Counted from the first letter of the stretch, positions 39,313-49,028 are shown. The stretch is DNA of 49,072 bases from Massilia sp. HP4 (GCF_005222695.1 NZ_STGG01000055.1:1-49072); one strand, 5' to 3'. The notes: a model not told the origin generated them from the sequence alone. Translations and numbers: made by a program.

Positions 39313-42216
39313 TTAGAACGTGTAGTTCGCGCCCAGGCTGAAGAAGCGGCCGACCGCGCCAGGCTGGTGCAGCGAGGCGTTGTACGAGGTCTGGTTACCC
39401 GCGTTGCCGTAGGTGGCGACGTCATACGGGGCTTCCTTGTCGAACAGGTTCAGGATCGAACCGCGGATGGTCAGGTTCTCGGTGACCTTGTACGCCACGT
39501 TCAGGTTGGTCGTGGTGAACGAGGACACGTTGCAATACCACGAAGGCTGGACCAGGCCCTGGAAGTAGGCGCGGCCACCAACGTGCTCCGCCGTCGTTGC
39601 GCAGTCGGTCTCGCCCAATGCCGGGTCGAACGTCGAGAAGCCGCTCGTGTAGTTCACGGTGGCGGTCACATCCAGCGGGCCGCGGGCATAGCCGAGGGTG
39701 AACTGGGCGCGGTCTTTCGGGTTGCCGGTGGCGCCGCCGACCGACGACGGGCCCTGGGTACCCGCCAGCTGGTATTTCTCGCCAGCGACTTCGGTCTCGT
39801 ACCCGAAGGTATGGGCCGCGCTCAGGTTGGCCGTGATGGTGCCCTTGTCGCCCAGGCGCCAGCGGTAGCGCACATCCGCTTCGATGCCGTGGGTCTCGGT
39901 GCTGCCAGCATTGATGTACGGCGACAGGCCGTACAGGATCGGACCGGCGGCCGGCGTGCCCACCGACGTATTGTTGCCGACGCCGGTCGCGATGTCGATC
40001 GGCGCTGCCGGACCGCGCACCCAGGTCGGGGTAAAGCTCGGGTCGTTGCCGGCCTGGGTCACGATCAGGTTCTTGATCTGGATCTTGTAGTAGTCCAGGG
40101 TCATGTTCAGGCCACGCACCGGCTCGAGGATGACGCCGAAGGTAAACGATTTCGACTTCTCCGGCTGCAGGTCGGGATTGGTGGTCTGGACATATGGCGG
40201 GCTGAACGAGCAAGCCGACGGCACGTTGCCGGCCGTGGTCTGGCTGCCGTTGGCGCACAGGATCGGATCGCTGATCGCGTTGAAGGTGAAGAACGAACCG
40301 GCGTTGCCGACCTCGGCCGGCGACGGTGCGCGGAAGCCGCGTGCGAAGGTACCGCGCAGGCCGATCTGCTGGCTCGGCGTCCACTTGAAGTTGGCCGACG
40401 GCGTGAACGAGCGGCCGTAGGTGTCGTAGTGGTCGTAGCGGCCGGCGACGCCGACTTCGACGTTCTTGATCGGCGTCGCTTGCAGCTCGGCGAAGGCCGC
40501 CTTGTTGGTCTCTTCGCCGATCGTGAAGGCCGAGGTGCTGGCCACGGCACCGTTGGCCGTCAGGCTCGACGGCGGCGCATCCTGCTTGCGCTTGTGCCAG
40601 TGCAGGCCGGCGGCGAAGTTCAGCGGACCGGCGCCGAAGTTCGACAGCAGCTCGCGCGAACCGATCAGGTCGGCATAGTTCAGGGTCGACTCGATCTTGT
40701 TGCTGAAGTGCGGCGAGACCTGGTTCATGACGGCTGGCGAGTTACCGCCCAACACATTGAAGCTACCGTTGCGCAGTGCGTCGTACAGCGCGGAGCGGTT
40801 GACGTAGCCGCTGTAGTCGAGGTCGTTCTTGACCTTGGTAGCGCCGACCGAGGCGGTCACGTCCCAGCCGTAGGCGCTGCCGATCAGGTCGGCCGAGAAA
40901 CGGGTCGCGGTCGATTCGTTGTAGGTGGTCAGGGCCGGGCCGACATCCGGGATGTAGCCGTACAGGCGGGCGTTCTGGCCGAACGGATTGGTCACGTTGG
41001 CGCCGACTTGCGCGCCCGGCGCGAAGGTCGTGTTCGGCACCGCGCCGACGCGCGGGGTCAGCACGCCATTGACCAGCGTGGTGGTGCCGTTGAAGGCGGT
41101 CGGATTGTACTGCAGCGGAGAGTTGTTGGCGCTGTTGCGGTTATTGGTACTTTCGCGGCGGAACATCGAGCCCTTGAACTGCACTTCCCAGTCTTCGCTC
41201 AGCTTCTTGGTCATGCCGACGAGAAGGTTGAGGTTCTCGGTCGGTGGCTGGATGAACGACTCGGTGTCGCGCACCGAGCAGCCGCCGGCGCGGTATTTGG
41301 CGAAGTTGCAGTTCGGGTCCAGGAACTGGTAATTCGCCGGGTTGTCGACGTTGTTGACGCCGGCCGGGTTGTTCGGGTTGCTCGGGTTGTACAGGAAGGG
41401 GCTGCTGGCCGCGGTCAGGAAGTTATTGATATTGGTCGGCACGCCCAGGGTCAGGTCGTTGCCGCCGCGTGCGCGCCAGTCGCGGTTGGCGTAGCCGAAG
41501 TTCTCGCGGTCGGCCACGTAGATCGGGTCCTGCTTGCGGTATTCGGCGGTGATGAAGGCGTTGTAGCCATCCGCGCCGAGGTCGCCGATGCCGGTGCTGA
41601 TCGAGGCGCGCTTGGTCTTGCCGCCGCCGTGCTGGGTGTCGCCCACCTCGGCCGACAGGCGGGTGCCGTTCAGGTTTTTCTTGAGCTTGATGTTGATCAC
41701 GCCCGCGATCGCGTCAGAGCCATACAGCGACGATGCGCCGCTTTTCAGGACCTCGATACTTTCGATGGCGTCGAAGGGAATCGACGACACGTCCACGAAG
41801 GAGCGCTGGGCGTCGTCCGACAGCGGATACGGGGCCATGCGGTGGCCGTCGATCAGCACCAGGGTGGCGCCGACGGTCAGCCCGCGCAACGAGATGCCCG
41901 AGGCGCCGTTGGCGAATGCGCCGGCGAAGCCGGTGCCCAGGGTGCCGGCGCCGTTGGCGGCCAGGTCGCTCAGCAGTTCGGCAACCGAGGTCTTGCCGCT
42001 CTTCTGGATATCGGCCGCGGTCAGTACCTGGATCGGGGTCGGGGTTTCGGTATTGGTGCGGCTGATCAGCGAGCCGGTCACGACCACGCGCTGGGGCGCG
42101 CCCGCGGCGGGATCGCCCTGCCCCGGGGTCTGCGCCAGTGCCGGCGCGGCGCCGGCCAGGGCGCCGCTGGCGATTACGCAGGCGATGGCGCACGGCATCG
42201 ACTTCAGTTTTAACAT
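39313..42216 (-). CDS. TonB-dependent outer-membrane receptor
   Basis: This 967-residue receptor has signal peptide about 1-29 (MLKLKSMPCAIACVIASG to PALAQ). The plug runs from RVVVTGSLISRTNTETPTP with GISLRGLTVGATLVLIDGHR and VLKSGASSLYGSDAIAGVI, and the barrel ends FSLGANYTF. The start at 42216 was chosen because AAGGAG lies about 8 bases upstream and it gives a good signal peptide; in-frame ATGs further up (42294) would add a charged non-signal stretch. It has the shared receptor promoter (42413-42442) and a leader of about 190 bases, the longest among these receptors. Its plug is most like that of the receptor at 9224. Ligand is unknown. Confidence 0.91.
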   Translation of the reverse strand: MLKLKSMPCAIACVIASGALAGAAPALAQTPGQGDPAAGAPQRVVVTGSLISRTNTETPTPIQVLTAADIQKSGKTSVAELLSDLAANGAGTLGTGFAGAFANGASGISLRGLTVGATLVLIDGHRMAPYPLSDDAQRSFVDVSSIPFDAIESIEVLKSGASSLYGSDAIAGVINIKLKKNLNGTRLSAEVGDTQHGGGKTKRASISTGIGDLGADGYNAFITAEYRKQDPIYVADRENFGYANRDWRARGGNDLTLGVPTNINNFLTAASSPFLYNPSNPNNPAGVNNVDNPANYQFLDPNCNFAKYRAGGCSVRDTESFIQPPTENLNLLVGMTKKLSEDWEVQFKGSMFRRESTNNRNSANNSPLQYNPTAFNGTTTLVNGVLTPRVGAVPNTTFAPGAQVGANVTNPFGQNARLYGYIPDVGPALTTYNESTATRFSADLIGSAYGWDVTASVGATKVKNDLDYSGYVNRSALYDALRNGSFNVLGGNSPAVMNQVSPHFSNKIESTLNYADLIGSRELLSNFGAGPLNFAAGLHWHKRKQDAPPSSLTANGAVASTSAFTIGEETNKAAFAELQATPIKNVEVGVAGRYDHYDTYGRSFTPSANFKWTPSQQIGLRGTFARGFRAPSPAEVGNAGSFFTFNAISDPILCANGSQTTAGNVPSACSFSPPYVQTTNPDLQPEKSKSFTFGVILEPVRGLNMTLDYYKIQIKNLIVTQAGNDPSFTPTWVRGPAAPIDIATGVGNNTSVGTPAAGPILYGLSPYINAGSTETHGIEADVRYRWRLGDKGTITANLSAAHTFGYETEVAGEKYQLAGTQGPSSVGGATGNPKDRAQFTLGYARGPLDVTATVNYTSGFSTFDPALGETDCATTAEHVGGRAYFQGLVQPSWYCNVSSFTTTNLNVAYKVTENLTIRGSILNLFDKEAPYDVATYGNAGNQTSYNASLHQPGAVGRFFSLGANYTF

Positions 42217-42412
42217 TGTGCTTCTCCTTGCTGTTCTTTTAGGTGGTTTCATGCGAGCGCGTGCATCGGGTCGCAAGCGATTTGTTGGCACCAAAACAAT
42301 TTCCTCTGTATATCCTCACCATAGGGAGAGGATTTGCTATACATATCGATCATTCAGTACGAACACCCTCAATTGGCGTTTTTTGGAAATAGAACGTCAT
42401 TTAAGTGAGCCC

Positions 42413-42442
42413 ATAAAACCATATCAAAACGAAAAGCGTCAA
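42413..42442 (-). promoter_or_regulatory. Predicted extended -10 promoter of receptor 39313-42216
   Basis: On the minus strand TTGACG (42442-42437), 18 bases, TTTTAT (42418-42413), with TG at 42421-42420. An ATGTGCAT box (42464-42457) lies 14 bases upstream of the -35. Confidence 0.6.
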
Positions 42443-42795
42443 CATGCGCATCGCATATGCACATTGTTAAATTGAATCAATTCCCGTCGGCAGACGTTCG
42501 GTTTTTCGATCGGCTGTGTGCGCCGAACAGGGCAATGCTCACCTGTGAAAACCGCCCCGAGGCACGGCACAGTACGCTAAGTTCTTGTATTTACAATGGT
42601 TTCATAAAGATATGCATAGCAAATCAGCGGGATCGTCACGCGAGAAAATCATGATTCGCATGCACATACGGTATGCACGCGATCTGCATGCAAAAAAACA
42701 GTAGATGACTTATGAGATAGTTGTGTAAAAACCACGCTATAGCCAAGTGGCTTTTTGTTATTCATCCAAAAGGATGAGGGCGAATTTTTGGGCGC

Positions 42796-42822
42796 AAAAA
42801 AAGCCGCTCCAAGGAGCGGCTT
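42796..42822 (-). terminator. Intrinsic terminator after the Oar-like receptor
   Basis: On the minus strand AAGCCGCTCC and GGAGCGGCTT are nearly contiguous and are followed by a T7 run (A's at 42796-42802), 38 bases past the stop. Confidence 0.92.
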
Positions 42823-42859
42823 CGCGCTGCGACGGCCGCAAGGCCGTCGGTGAGCAGGA

Positions 42860-45800
42860 TCAGAACTTGCGGTCGTACATGACCGAGAAGCGTGCTGAAC
42901 GCGGCGCGGTCAGCGACAGCGGAGTTTCGTACAAGCTGCTGACGTTGGCGCCATTGTTATAGGCCTCGGTCACGTTCTGGACGGTCTGATCGTTGAACAC
43001 GTTGAACACGTCGATGCGGAACTGCAGGCCTTTTGCAAAGTTCGGCTTGTAGGCCAGGTTCAGGTCATAGCGGTGCTGCCATGGCAGGTTGCCGACGGTG
43101 CCGCGCGGGGTCACGACGTTTTGTGCGCGGGTCGCACCGCCGCAATAGAAGGTCTGGTTCGCGTAGTTCGGCGAATCGCCAGGCGATGCCGCGCTACCGA
43201 TGCAGCTGCGCGGACGGCCGGAGGCGACCAGCACATTGCCGCCGACGACGAACTCGGGCGTGATTTCATAGAAGCCGAAGGCCTTGACCACGTGCTTGCG
43301 GTGGTTAGGCAGGTAGCCGTACGCGCCTTCCATCAGCTCTGGATAATCCCACGACGAGGTCACGGCGACGTCGGCCTGGCCGTTATCCGAACGCACCTGG
43401 CCTTCGGTATTGCCCTTGCTGCGCGACCAGGTGTAGTTGACCTTGCCGTACCAGCCGTTGCGGAACGGATGCTCGAGGAAGGCGTCGAAGGCTGCGTAGG
43501 TGCGCTTCGGCTTGTCGAAGCCCTGCTCTTCCTTGCTCAGGAAGACTTCGGTCAGGCGGCTCGGATCGCCGTAGAAGTCGACCATGAAGGTATTGTCCTG
43601 ACCCGGGTTAAAGGTCTGGCAAGCATTGCCCCACAGAGGATTGGTGATCTCGATGCCGTTGGCCTCGGCATAGCGTGCGAACGGACGACCGTCGCAGAAA
43701 TCGTCGATGGTCGATTTCAGCTTGCGGTAGGTCACCTTGCCGCCGAAATTCAGCGATGGCGAATAGGCACGCTCGAAACCGAGGCTGACTTCATCCTGGT
43801 AGGCAGGATCCATGTCCTTGGCCGCCAGCGCCTCGACCACCTTGTCCTGGCCGTACTCATTGTTCGTCGACAGCGGCACGCTCAATTGCGTCAGGCCGGT
43901 AGGGGCGCCATTGGCGTCGGTACCGGTGTAGGTGAAGTACTGGGCGGTGTAGGTCGAACGACCGGCGCCACGCACCGAGATGTGGGTCGGAATTGGCACC
44001 GAGTAGCGGCCGGCGGTCGCGAATACCTTGAAGCTGGCGTCCCCATTGACATCCCACACCGCCGCCAGGCGCGGCGTGATCTGGTCTTTCATCTCGAGGA
44101 AGGTGGTCTTGGTGTCGTTCTGGTTCTTGAACGACTCGTTACGCACGCCTATCGTCACCAGCAGGTTGCGCGTGGCTTGCCAGCGGTCTTCGACATACCA
44201 TGCGCTCTGTTCGCCGTACGAGTCGGTTACCGTCGAGAACAGGTCGCGCGTCACGTAGTAACCCTGGCTGGCCAGCGTGCCACCGGTGCTCGCCGGGCTC
44301 GGGATCAGGACACCGGCCGGGCCCTCGATCTGGGCATTCGGATTGGTGGCACGGAAATACGTCCACATGCCGCCACCGGCACGCAGGTCACCGGCCGCCA
44401 TCGACTCGATCTTGTTCTGGTCGAAGCCACCGCGCAGGGTATGGTCGCCCACACGCCATTCGATGTCCAGGCGGCCGGACTTGACGATGTCTTGGGAACC
44501 TGGCGCATGGATGTTGCCGCTGATGTTCTGCGGGTTGTTGTAGTTGAGGCCAGGCGCGCGCGCATCGACGGTCGACGAGATCTGGTACAGGTCCGGGTTG
44601 TAGCCGGTGAAGTAATTCTCGTGCGTCGACTTCGAACGGCCGTACAGGGCAGTGACGGTCAAGTCGTCGGTCAGGTTCCCGACATAGCGCAGGGTATTGA
44701 TCTTGGCGCCGTTATTGTCGACGTTGACCAGCTTGGAGTTCGATGTGACGACGCCAGTGCGGCTGCGGGTGGCGTAGTTGAAACCGCTGTCCGCGTAGTT
44801 CTCTTCGGGGGTGTCGCCCAGCGTGGTGAATTCGAGGCGATGGTTGTCAGTGATATTCCAGTCGATCTTGGCCATGTAGCGCTCGAGCTTGGTGTCGCGA
44901 TCGCGCCAGCCTACCCGGTCGTTATTGGTCGCGATCCGAAAACCGTTGACCAGGCCTTCTTCGGTATCGGTCTTTTCTGCGGAAGCGAAGAAGAACAGCT
45001 TGTCCTTGATGATCGGACCGCCGACGTAGGCGCCATATACCTTGCGGTCCAGGGTATTTTCGGCGCGCGCCAGGCGCAGCGTGCCGTCGGTCGCGGCATT
45101 GGTCGGCGCACCGGTATTGCGGTAATAGATATCGTGCGGCTTGGCGCGCAGCGATTTAGGTTCCCAGGTCACGATGCCGCCCGCTTCCCAGGTATTGGTG
45201 CCGCTCTTGGTGACGATATTAACCACGCCGCCGATCGAACGACCGAATTCGGCGCCGAAACCACCGGTCATGACCTCGGCTTCGGCGATGGCGCCGAACG
45301 GCAGCTGCGCCGCGCCCAGGCCGGTCAGAGGGTTCACGACAGGGAAACCGTTGATGTAGTACGAGTTCTCGGAAGCCGCGCCGCCGCCGAACGATGCGCC
45401 ACCAGAGAACCGAGGATCGGCGGTGGTGGTGTTCGGGGCCAGCTGGATGATCGACTCGACGTTGCGGCCGATCGGCAGCGCCGCCAGCTGGCGCGCATTG
45501 AAGGTCGCGCTATTGGTGGAGTTCGAGGTGTCGATGGTGGCGCGGGTGCCGGTCACCTGCACGACGGCGGTGCCGCCCGCCGTATTGTTGGTGAAGATCG
45601 CCTCGCCATTGCGGCCGATCCCGGTTTCCACCTCGACCGTGGCAACCACGCCGCCATCACGGATCTGCGACACGCGGTAGGTGCCGCCCGGCAGCGAACT
45701 GGCCGTGAAACGGCCCTGGGCATCGGGCGTCAGGGTACGGCGGATGCCGATGTCCGGGTTCTCCACTAGGATCTGGACATTGCTGCCCGGGGCGACGGTA

Positions 45801-45919
45801 CCGAACACGCTGCCGGACGCGTTCGACTGCGCCATTGCCGGCGACATCACGGCCAGGCCGAGCACGGCCCCACCGAATGCAAGACTCAAAGCGTGAACTA
45901 ATACGGTTTTTTTCAACAT
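42860..45919 (-). CDS. Oar-like TonB-dependent receptor with N-terminal carboxypeptidase-regulatory-like domain
   Basis: This 1,019-residue outer-membrane protein has signal peptide about 1-31 (ending SPAMAQ). A beta-sandwich carboxypeptidase-regulatory-like domain follows (about 35-105; NVQILVENPDIGIRRTL, GRFTASSLPGGTYRVSQIRDGG). The plug (about 118-245) has ALPIGRNVESIIQLAP, ENSYYINGFPVVNPLTGLG and GGFGAEFGRSIGGVVNIVTKSG, features of the Oar/SusC-like branch rather than of the other seven receptors. The barrel ends RFSVMYDRKF. The Shine-Dalgarno AGGAAA lies before the ATG. Oar proteins of Myxococcus affect adhesion and development and can take part in protein export; no partner is encoded nearby, so the role here is open. 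Its promoter is of the shared type, with a perfect dyad over the -35. Confidence 0.93.
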   Translation of the reverse strand: MLKKTVLVHALSLAFGGAVLGLAVMSPAMAQSNASGSVFGTVAPGSNVQILVENPDIGIRRTLTPDAQGRFTASSLPGGTYRVSQIRDGGVVATVEVETGIGRNGEAIFTNNTAGGTAVVQVTGTRATIDTSNSTNSATFNARQLAALPIGRNVESIIQLAPNTTTADPRFSGGASFGGGAASENSYYINGFPVVNPLTGLGAAQLPFGAIAEAEVMTGGFGAEFGRSIGGVVNIVTKSGTNTWEAGGIVTWEPKSLRAKPHDIYYRNTGAPTNAATDGTLRLARAENTLDRKVYGAYVGGPIIKDKLFFFASAEKTDTEEGLVNGFRIATNNDRVGWRDRDTKLERYMAKIDWNITDNHRLEFTTLGDTPEENYADSGFNYATRSRTGVVTSNSKLVNVDNNGAKINTLRYVGNLTDDLTVTALYGRSKSTHENYFTGYNPDLYQISSTVDARAPGLNYNNPQNISGNIHAPGSQDIVKSGRLDIEWRVGDHTLRGGFDQNKIESMAAGDLRAGGGMWTYFRATNPNAQIEGPAGVLIPSPASTGGTLASQGYYVTRDLFSTVTDSYGEQSAWYVEDRWQATRNLLVTIGVRNESFKNQNDTKTTFLEMKDQITPRLAAVWDVNGDASFKVFATAGRYSVPIPTHISVRGAGRSTYTAQYFTYTGTDANGAPTGLTQLSVPLSTNNEYGQDKVVEALAAKDMDPAYQDEVSLGFERAYSPSLNFGGKVTYRKLKSTIDDFCDGRPFARYAEANGIEITNPLWGNACQTFNPGQDNTFMVDFYGDPSRLTEVFLSKEEQGFDKPKRTYAAFDAFLEHPFRNGWYGKVNYTWSRSKGNTEGQVRSDNGQADVAVTSSWDYPELMEGAYGYLPNHRKHVVKAFGFYEITPEFVVGGNVLVASGRPRSCIGSAASPGDSPNYANQTFYCGGATRAQNVVTPRGTVGNLPWQHRYDLNLAYKPNFAKGLQFRIDVFNVFNDQTVQNVTEAYNNGANVSSLYETPLSLTAPRSARFSVMYDRKF

Positions 45920-46053
45920 GTGATTTCCTGTCTTATTTTTTCGGCCTGTGCCGATGTGGTTTTACGTGCGGATCACTACTGCCGCTTTTCCTCTCTTGAC
46001 CCCACTGACGGAATATTCATTTAAATGATAATTGCGCCAGGAGAAGCATTTAC

Positions 46054-46083
46054 ATAAAAACACGGAGAAAGTTCTTGTGTCAA
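46054..46083 (-). promoter_or_regulatory. Predicted extended -10 promoter of the Oar-like receptor
   Basis: On the minus strand TTGACA (46083-46078), 18 bases, TTTTAT (46059-46054), with TG at 46062-46061. An ATGTGCAT box (46108-46101) lies 17 bases upstream of the -35. Confidence 0.62.
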
Positions 46084-46090
46084 TGACACA
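46076..46090. promoter_or_regulatory. Perfect dyad overlapping the -35 of the Oar-like receptor
   Basis: TGTGTCAATGACACA is a 7-bp inverted repeat with a single central base. It fully covers the -35 hexamer at 46078-46083, so a bound protein would compete with RNA polymerase. Confidence 0.5.
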
Positions 46091-46522
46091 CTTCAGAGGT
46101 ATGCACATAAACAACACTCCTCCGTGGGCGACCATCTGGCCAGAATAAAAATTATCCGCAATGGTGCATTGCCGCACAATTTTGACCACACCGTCGCCAA
46201 AAAGGGGAGTCGACGCAATATTCTGCCTATCGTTATGTGAATTTTCACACCAACCATACATACAAAGGCAAATGTCACATCAGGGCATATGTCATTCGGA
46301 AACATGTCATATATGAATAATTTTATTGGCAATTACTTACCAAAAAACAAGAAAGGATATTCGATCTGCTTATACCCACTCTGAGAGAACAGAGTGTTTC
46401 TTGAGCTTTCGCAAGACAAATCCTCGCTGTTGTGCTTACGACGACTGCGGTACTGCAGCACGGCTGAAGTAAAATAGTGCTTTGCCTGTCCACCTTTGTT
46501 GCCTCACCAGCAACCACCCTCC

Positions 46523-48142
46523 ATGCTCCGTATCAACGAACTCAAACTCCCCCTGAACCACCCCGAACCGGCCCTGCGCGAAGCCATCCTGGCCCGTCTC
46601 GGCATTGCGGATACCGACCTGGTCGACTTCAGCGTCTACAAGCGCAGCTATGATGCGCGCAAGAAGTCCGCCATCGTGCTGATCTATTCGATCGATGCCG
46701 ACGTGCGCAATGAAGCGGCGGTGCTGGCGCGCCTGGGGCACGACCGCCACGTGATGCCGTCGCCCGACGTCGACTACAAGTTCGTGCAGGTAAACAAACC
46801 GGCGCCGGGCACCCCGCGTCCGGTGGTGGTCGGCACCGGCCCCTGCGGCCTGTTCGTGGCGCTGGTCCTGGCCCAGATGGGACTGAACCCGATCGTCCTG
46901 GAGCGCGGCAAGATCGTGCGCGAGCGCACCGTCGACACCTTCGGCTTCTGGCGCAAGCGCAAGCTCAATACCGAGTCGAACGTGCAGTTCGGCGAAGGCG
47001 GCGCCGGCACCTTCTCGGACGGCAAGCTGTACAGCCAGATCAAGGACAGCAACCACCACGGCCGCAAGGTGCTGACCGAGTTCGTGCGCTTCGGCGCCCC
47101 GGAAGAAATCATGTACGTCAGCAAGCCGCACATCGGCACCTTCCGCCTGGTCAAGATGGTCGAGCAGATGCGGGCCGAGATCATGCGCCTGGGCGGAGAG
47201 ATCCGATTTGAGACCCGCGTGGACGACGTGCTGATCGAGGAAACCGGCGGCGTGCGCCAGGTGGTCGGGGTGCGCCTGTCCAGCGGCGAAGAAATCGCCA
47301 CCCGCCACCTGGCGCTGGCCATCGGCCACAGCGCGCGCGACACCTTCCAGATGCTGTACGACCGCGGCGTGTACGTCGAAGCAAAACCGTTCTCGATCGG
47401 GTTCCGGGTCGAGCACCCGCAGTCGCTGATCGACGTCTGCCGCTTCGGCCCCAACGCCGGCAACAAGCTGCTCGGCGCGGCCGACTACAAGATTGTGCAC
47501 CATGCCTCCAACGGCCGCTCGGTCTACAGCTTCTGCATGTGCCCGGGCGGCACCGTGGTCGCCGCCTCGAGCGAAGTAGGCCGCGTGGTCACCAACGGCA
47601 TGAGCCAGTATTCGCGCGCCGAGCGCAACGCCAACAGCGCGATCGTGGTCGGCATCGAGCCGAGCGACTACCCGGGCCACCCGCTGGCCGGCATCGCCTT
47701 CCAGCGCGAGCTCGAATCGCGCGCCTTCGTGCTGGGCGGCAGCACCTATGACGCGCCGGGCCAGCTGATGGGCGACTTCGTGCGTGGCGTGCCGTCGAAG
47801 GAATTCGGCTCGGTGATCCCCTCGTTCCGCCCGGCGGTGCACCTGACCGACCTGGCGACCTCGCTGCCTGACTACGCGATCGTGGCGATGCGCGAAGCCT
47901 TCGTCGCCTTCGACAAGCAGATCAAGGGCTACTACAAGGAAGACGCGGTGCTCACCGGCGTCGAGACCCGCACCTCGTCGCCGATCCGCATCCGCCGCAA
48001 CAACGACGACCTGCAAAGCCTGAACACGCGCGGCCTGTTCCCGGCCGGCGAAGGCGCCGGCTATGCGGGCGGCATCATGTCGGCTGCGGTGGACGGCATC
48101 CGCGTGGCCGAGGCGGTAGCGCTCGCGATGGCGGCCAGGTGA
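46523..48142 (+). CDS. FAD-dependent oxidoreductase (COG2509-like)
   Basis: This 539-residue protein has an N-terminal region of about 90 residues (FSVYKRSYDARKKSAIVLIYS) that often precedes the flavoprotein core in this family. An FAD-binding Rossmann motif follows, VVVGTGPCGLFVALVLAQMG (GxGxxG at 104-109), with VLERG closing it. Further on are TESNVQFGEGGAGTFSDGKL and, at the C-terminus, GLFPAGEGAGYAGGIMSAAVDG, the second FAD contact. The natural substrate is unknown for the family. The start at 46523 lacks a Shine-Dalgarno, but MLRINELKLPLNHPE is the usual N-terminus; an in-frame ATG at 46496 adds nine unusual residues. Its TGA overlaps the GTG of the next gene (GTGA), indicating an operon. 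Confidence 0.92.
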   Translation: MLRINELKLPLNHPEPALREAILARLGIADTDLVDFSVYKRSYDARKKSAIVLIYSIDADVRNEAAVLARLGHDRHVMPSPDVDYKFVQVNKPAPGTPRPVVVGTGPCGLFVALVLAQMGLNPIVLERGKIVRERTVDTFGFWRKRKLNTESNVQFGEGGAGTFSDGKLYSQIKDSNHHGRKVLTEFVRFGAPEEIMYVSKPHIGTFRLVKMVEQMRAEIMRLGGEIRFETRVDDVLIEETGGVRQVVGVRLSSGEEIATRHLALAIGHSARDTFQMLYDRGVYVEAKPFSIGFRVEHPQSLIDVCRFGPNAGNKLLGAADYKIVHHASNGRSVYSFCMCPGGTVVAASSEVGRVVTNGMSQYSRAERNANSAIVVGIEPSDYPGHPLAGIAFQRELESRAFVLGGSTYDAPGQLMGDFVRGVPSKEFGSVIPSFRPAVHLTDLATSLPDYAIVAMREAFVAFDKQIKGYYKEDAVLTGVETRTSSPIRIRRNNDDLQSLNTRGLFPAGEGAGYAGGIMSAAVDGIRVAEAVALAMAAR

Positions 48143-49020
48143 GCGGCCGCGCCGCGTCGGACGCGACCGACGTGGGTGGCGTCGCCGCGCCCGCGCTGGC
48201 GATCCTCGGTTCGCTGGTGTCGGTCAATGCCGGCGCGGCCTGGGCCAAGGGCCTGTTCCCGGTGGTCGGCAGCGCCGGCGTGGTCGCGCTGCGGGTCGGG
48301 CTGTCGGCCCTGATCCTGCTCGCGATCGTGCGGCCGTGGCGCTTTGCCCTGCGCCGCGCCGACATCCCCAACGTCGTCATCTACGGCGTGATGCTGGGGG
48401 CAATGAACCTGTTCATCTACCGCTCCTTCGAGCGCATCCCGCTCGGGATCGCGGTGGCGATCGAGGTCACCGGGCCGCTGGCGGTGGTGATCCTGTCCTC
48501 GCGCCATGCGCGCGACTTCCTGTGGGTGATGCTTGCCGCCGTGGGCTTGTGGCTGCTGCTGCCCGTGCGCGGCACGCCTGGCGGCGCGGCGCTCGACCCG
48601 GTCGGCGTGGCGTATGCGCTGGCGGCAGCGTTCTGCTGGGCGATGTATATCGTGTTCGGCAAGCGGGTATCGATGCTCGACGGCGGCCAGGCGGTGTCGC
48701 TGGGGCTGCTGGCGGCCTGCATCTTCGTGGTGCCGTTCGGCGTCGCCCACGCCGGCGGCGACCTGCTGGCGCCCGCGGTGCTGGGCGGGGGGCTGGCGGT
48801 GGCGCTGCTGTCGTCCGCCCTGCCCTATACGCTCGAGATGAAGGCGCTCAAGCGCCTGCCGCAGCGCGTGTTCGGGATCCTGGTCAGCGCCGGGCCGGCG
48901 GTGGCGGCGCTGGCCGGTTTTCTCCTGCTGGGCGAGCGCCTGACGACCTTGCAATGGCTGGCGATCGGGCTGGTGACCCTGGCCTGCGGCGGCGCAGCGG
49001 CGACGGCGGGCAAGCGCTGA
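48139..49020 (+). CDS. rhtA: RhtA-like EamA-family exporter (threonine/homoserine type)
   Basis: This 293-residue inner-membrane protein has ten predicted hydrophobic segments in two EamA repeats. It follows E. coli RhtA closely along its length: VNAGAAWAKGLFPVVG, GVVALRVGLSALILL, IPLGIAVAIEVTGPLAVVILSSR, ALAAAFCWAMYIVFGKR and LLSSALPYTLEMKALKRLP. RhtA exports threonine and homoserine; substrate range in this organism is inferred. The start is GTG at 48139, overlapping the oxidoreductase stop as GTGA; there is no other plausible start that keeps the first helix. A palindromic element follows directly after the stop. Confidence 0.85.
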   Translation: MSGRAASDATDVGGVAAPALAILGSLVSVNAGAAWAKGLFPVVGSAGVVALRVGLSALILLAIVRPWRFALRRADIPNVVIYGVMLGAMNLFIYRSFERIPLGIAVAIEVTGPLAVVILSSRHARDFLWVMLAAVGLWLLLPVRGTPGGAALDPVGVAYALAAAFCWAMYIVFGKRVSMLDGGQAVSLGLLAACIFVVPFGVAHAGGDLLAPAVLGGGLAVALLSSALPYTLEMKALKRLPQRVFGILVSAGPAVAALAGFLLLGERLTTLQWLAIGLVTLACGGAAATAGKR

Positions 49021-49028
49021 TTGAACGC

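Larger units (their letters stand above)
42217..42859. other. Long intergenic region between two minus-strand receptors
   Basis: This 643-base stretch contains the promoter of receptor 39313-42216 (42413-42442), ATGCACAT boxes at 42457-42464 and 42660-42667, a short dyad CATAC-G-GTATG (42664-42674), and the terminator of the Oar-like receptor (42796-42822). The part 42480-42600 shows nothing recognisable. No gene was found. Confidence 0.6.
45920..46522. other. Divergent intergenic region, Oar-like receptor / oxidoreductase
   Basis: This 603-base, AT-rich region holds the receptor promoter (46054-46083), a dyad over its -35 (46076-46090), an ATGCACAT box (46101-46108), and nearer the oxidoreductase a possible -10 (TAAAAT near 46469) without a clear -35. 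A 99-codon frame on the minus strand has no Shine-Dalgarno or family resemblance and overlaps these signals, so it is not called. Confidence 0.6.

Noticed and set aside
45962..46261. 99-codon minus-strand frame upstream of the Oar-like receptor
   Set aside because: It overlaps the promoter and operator signals and lacks a Shine-Dalgarno and any protein-like composition.
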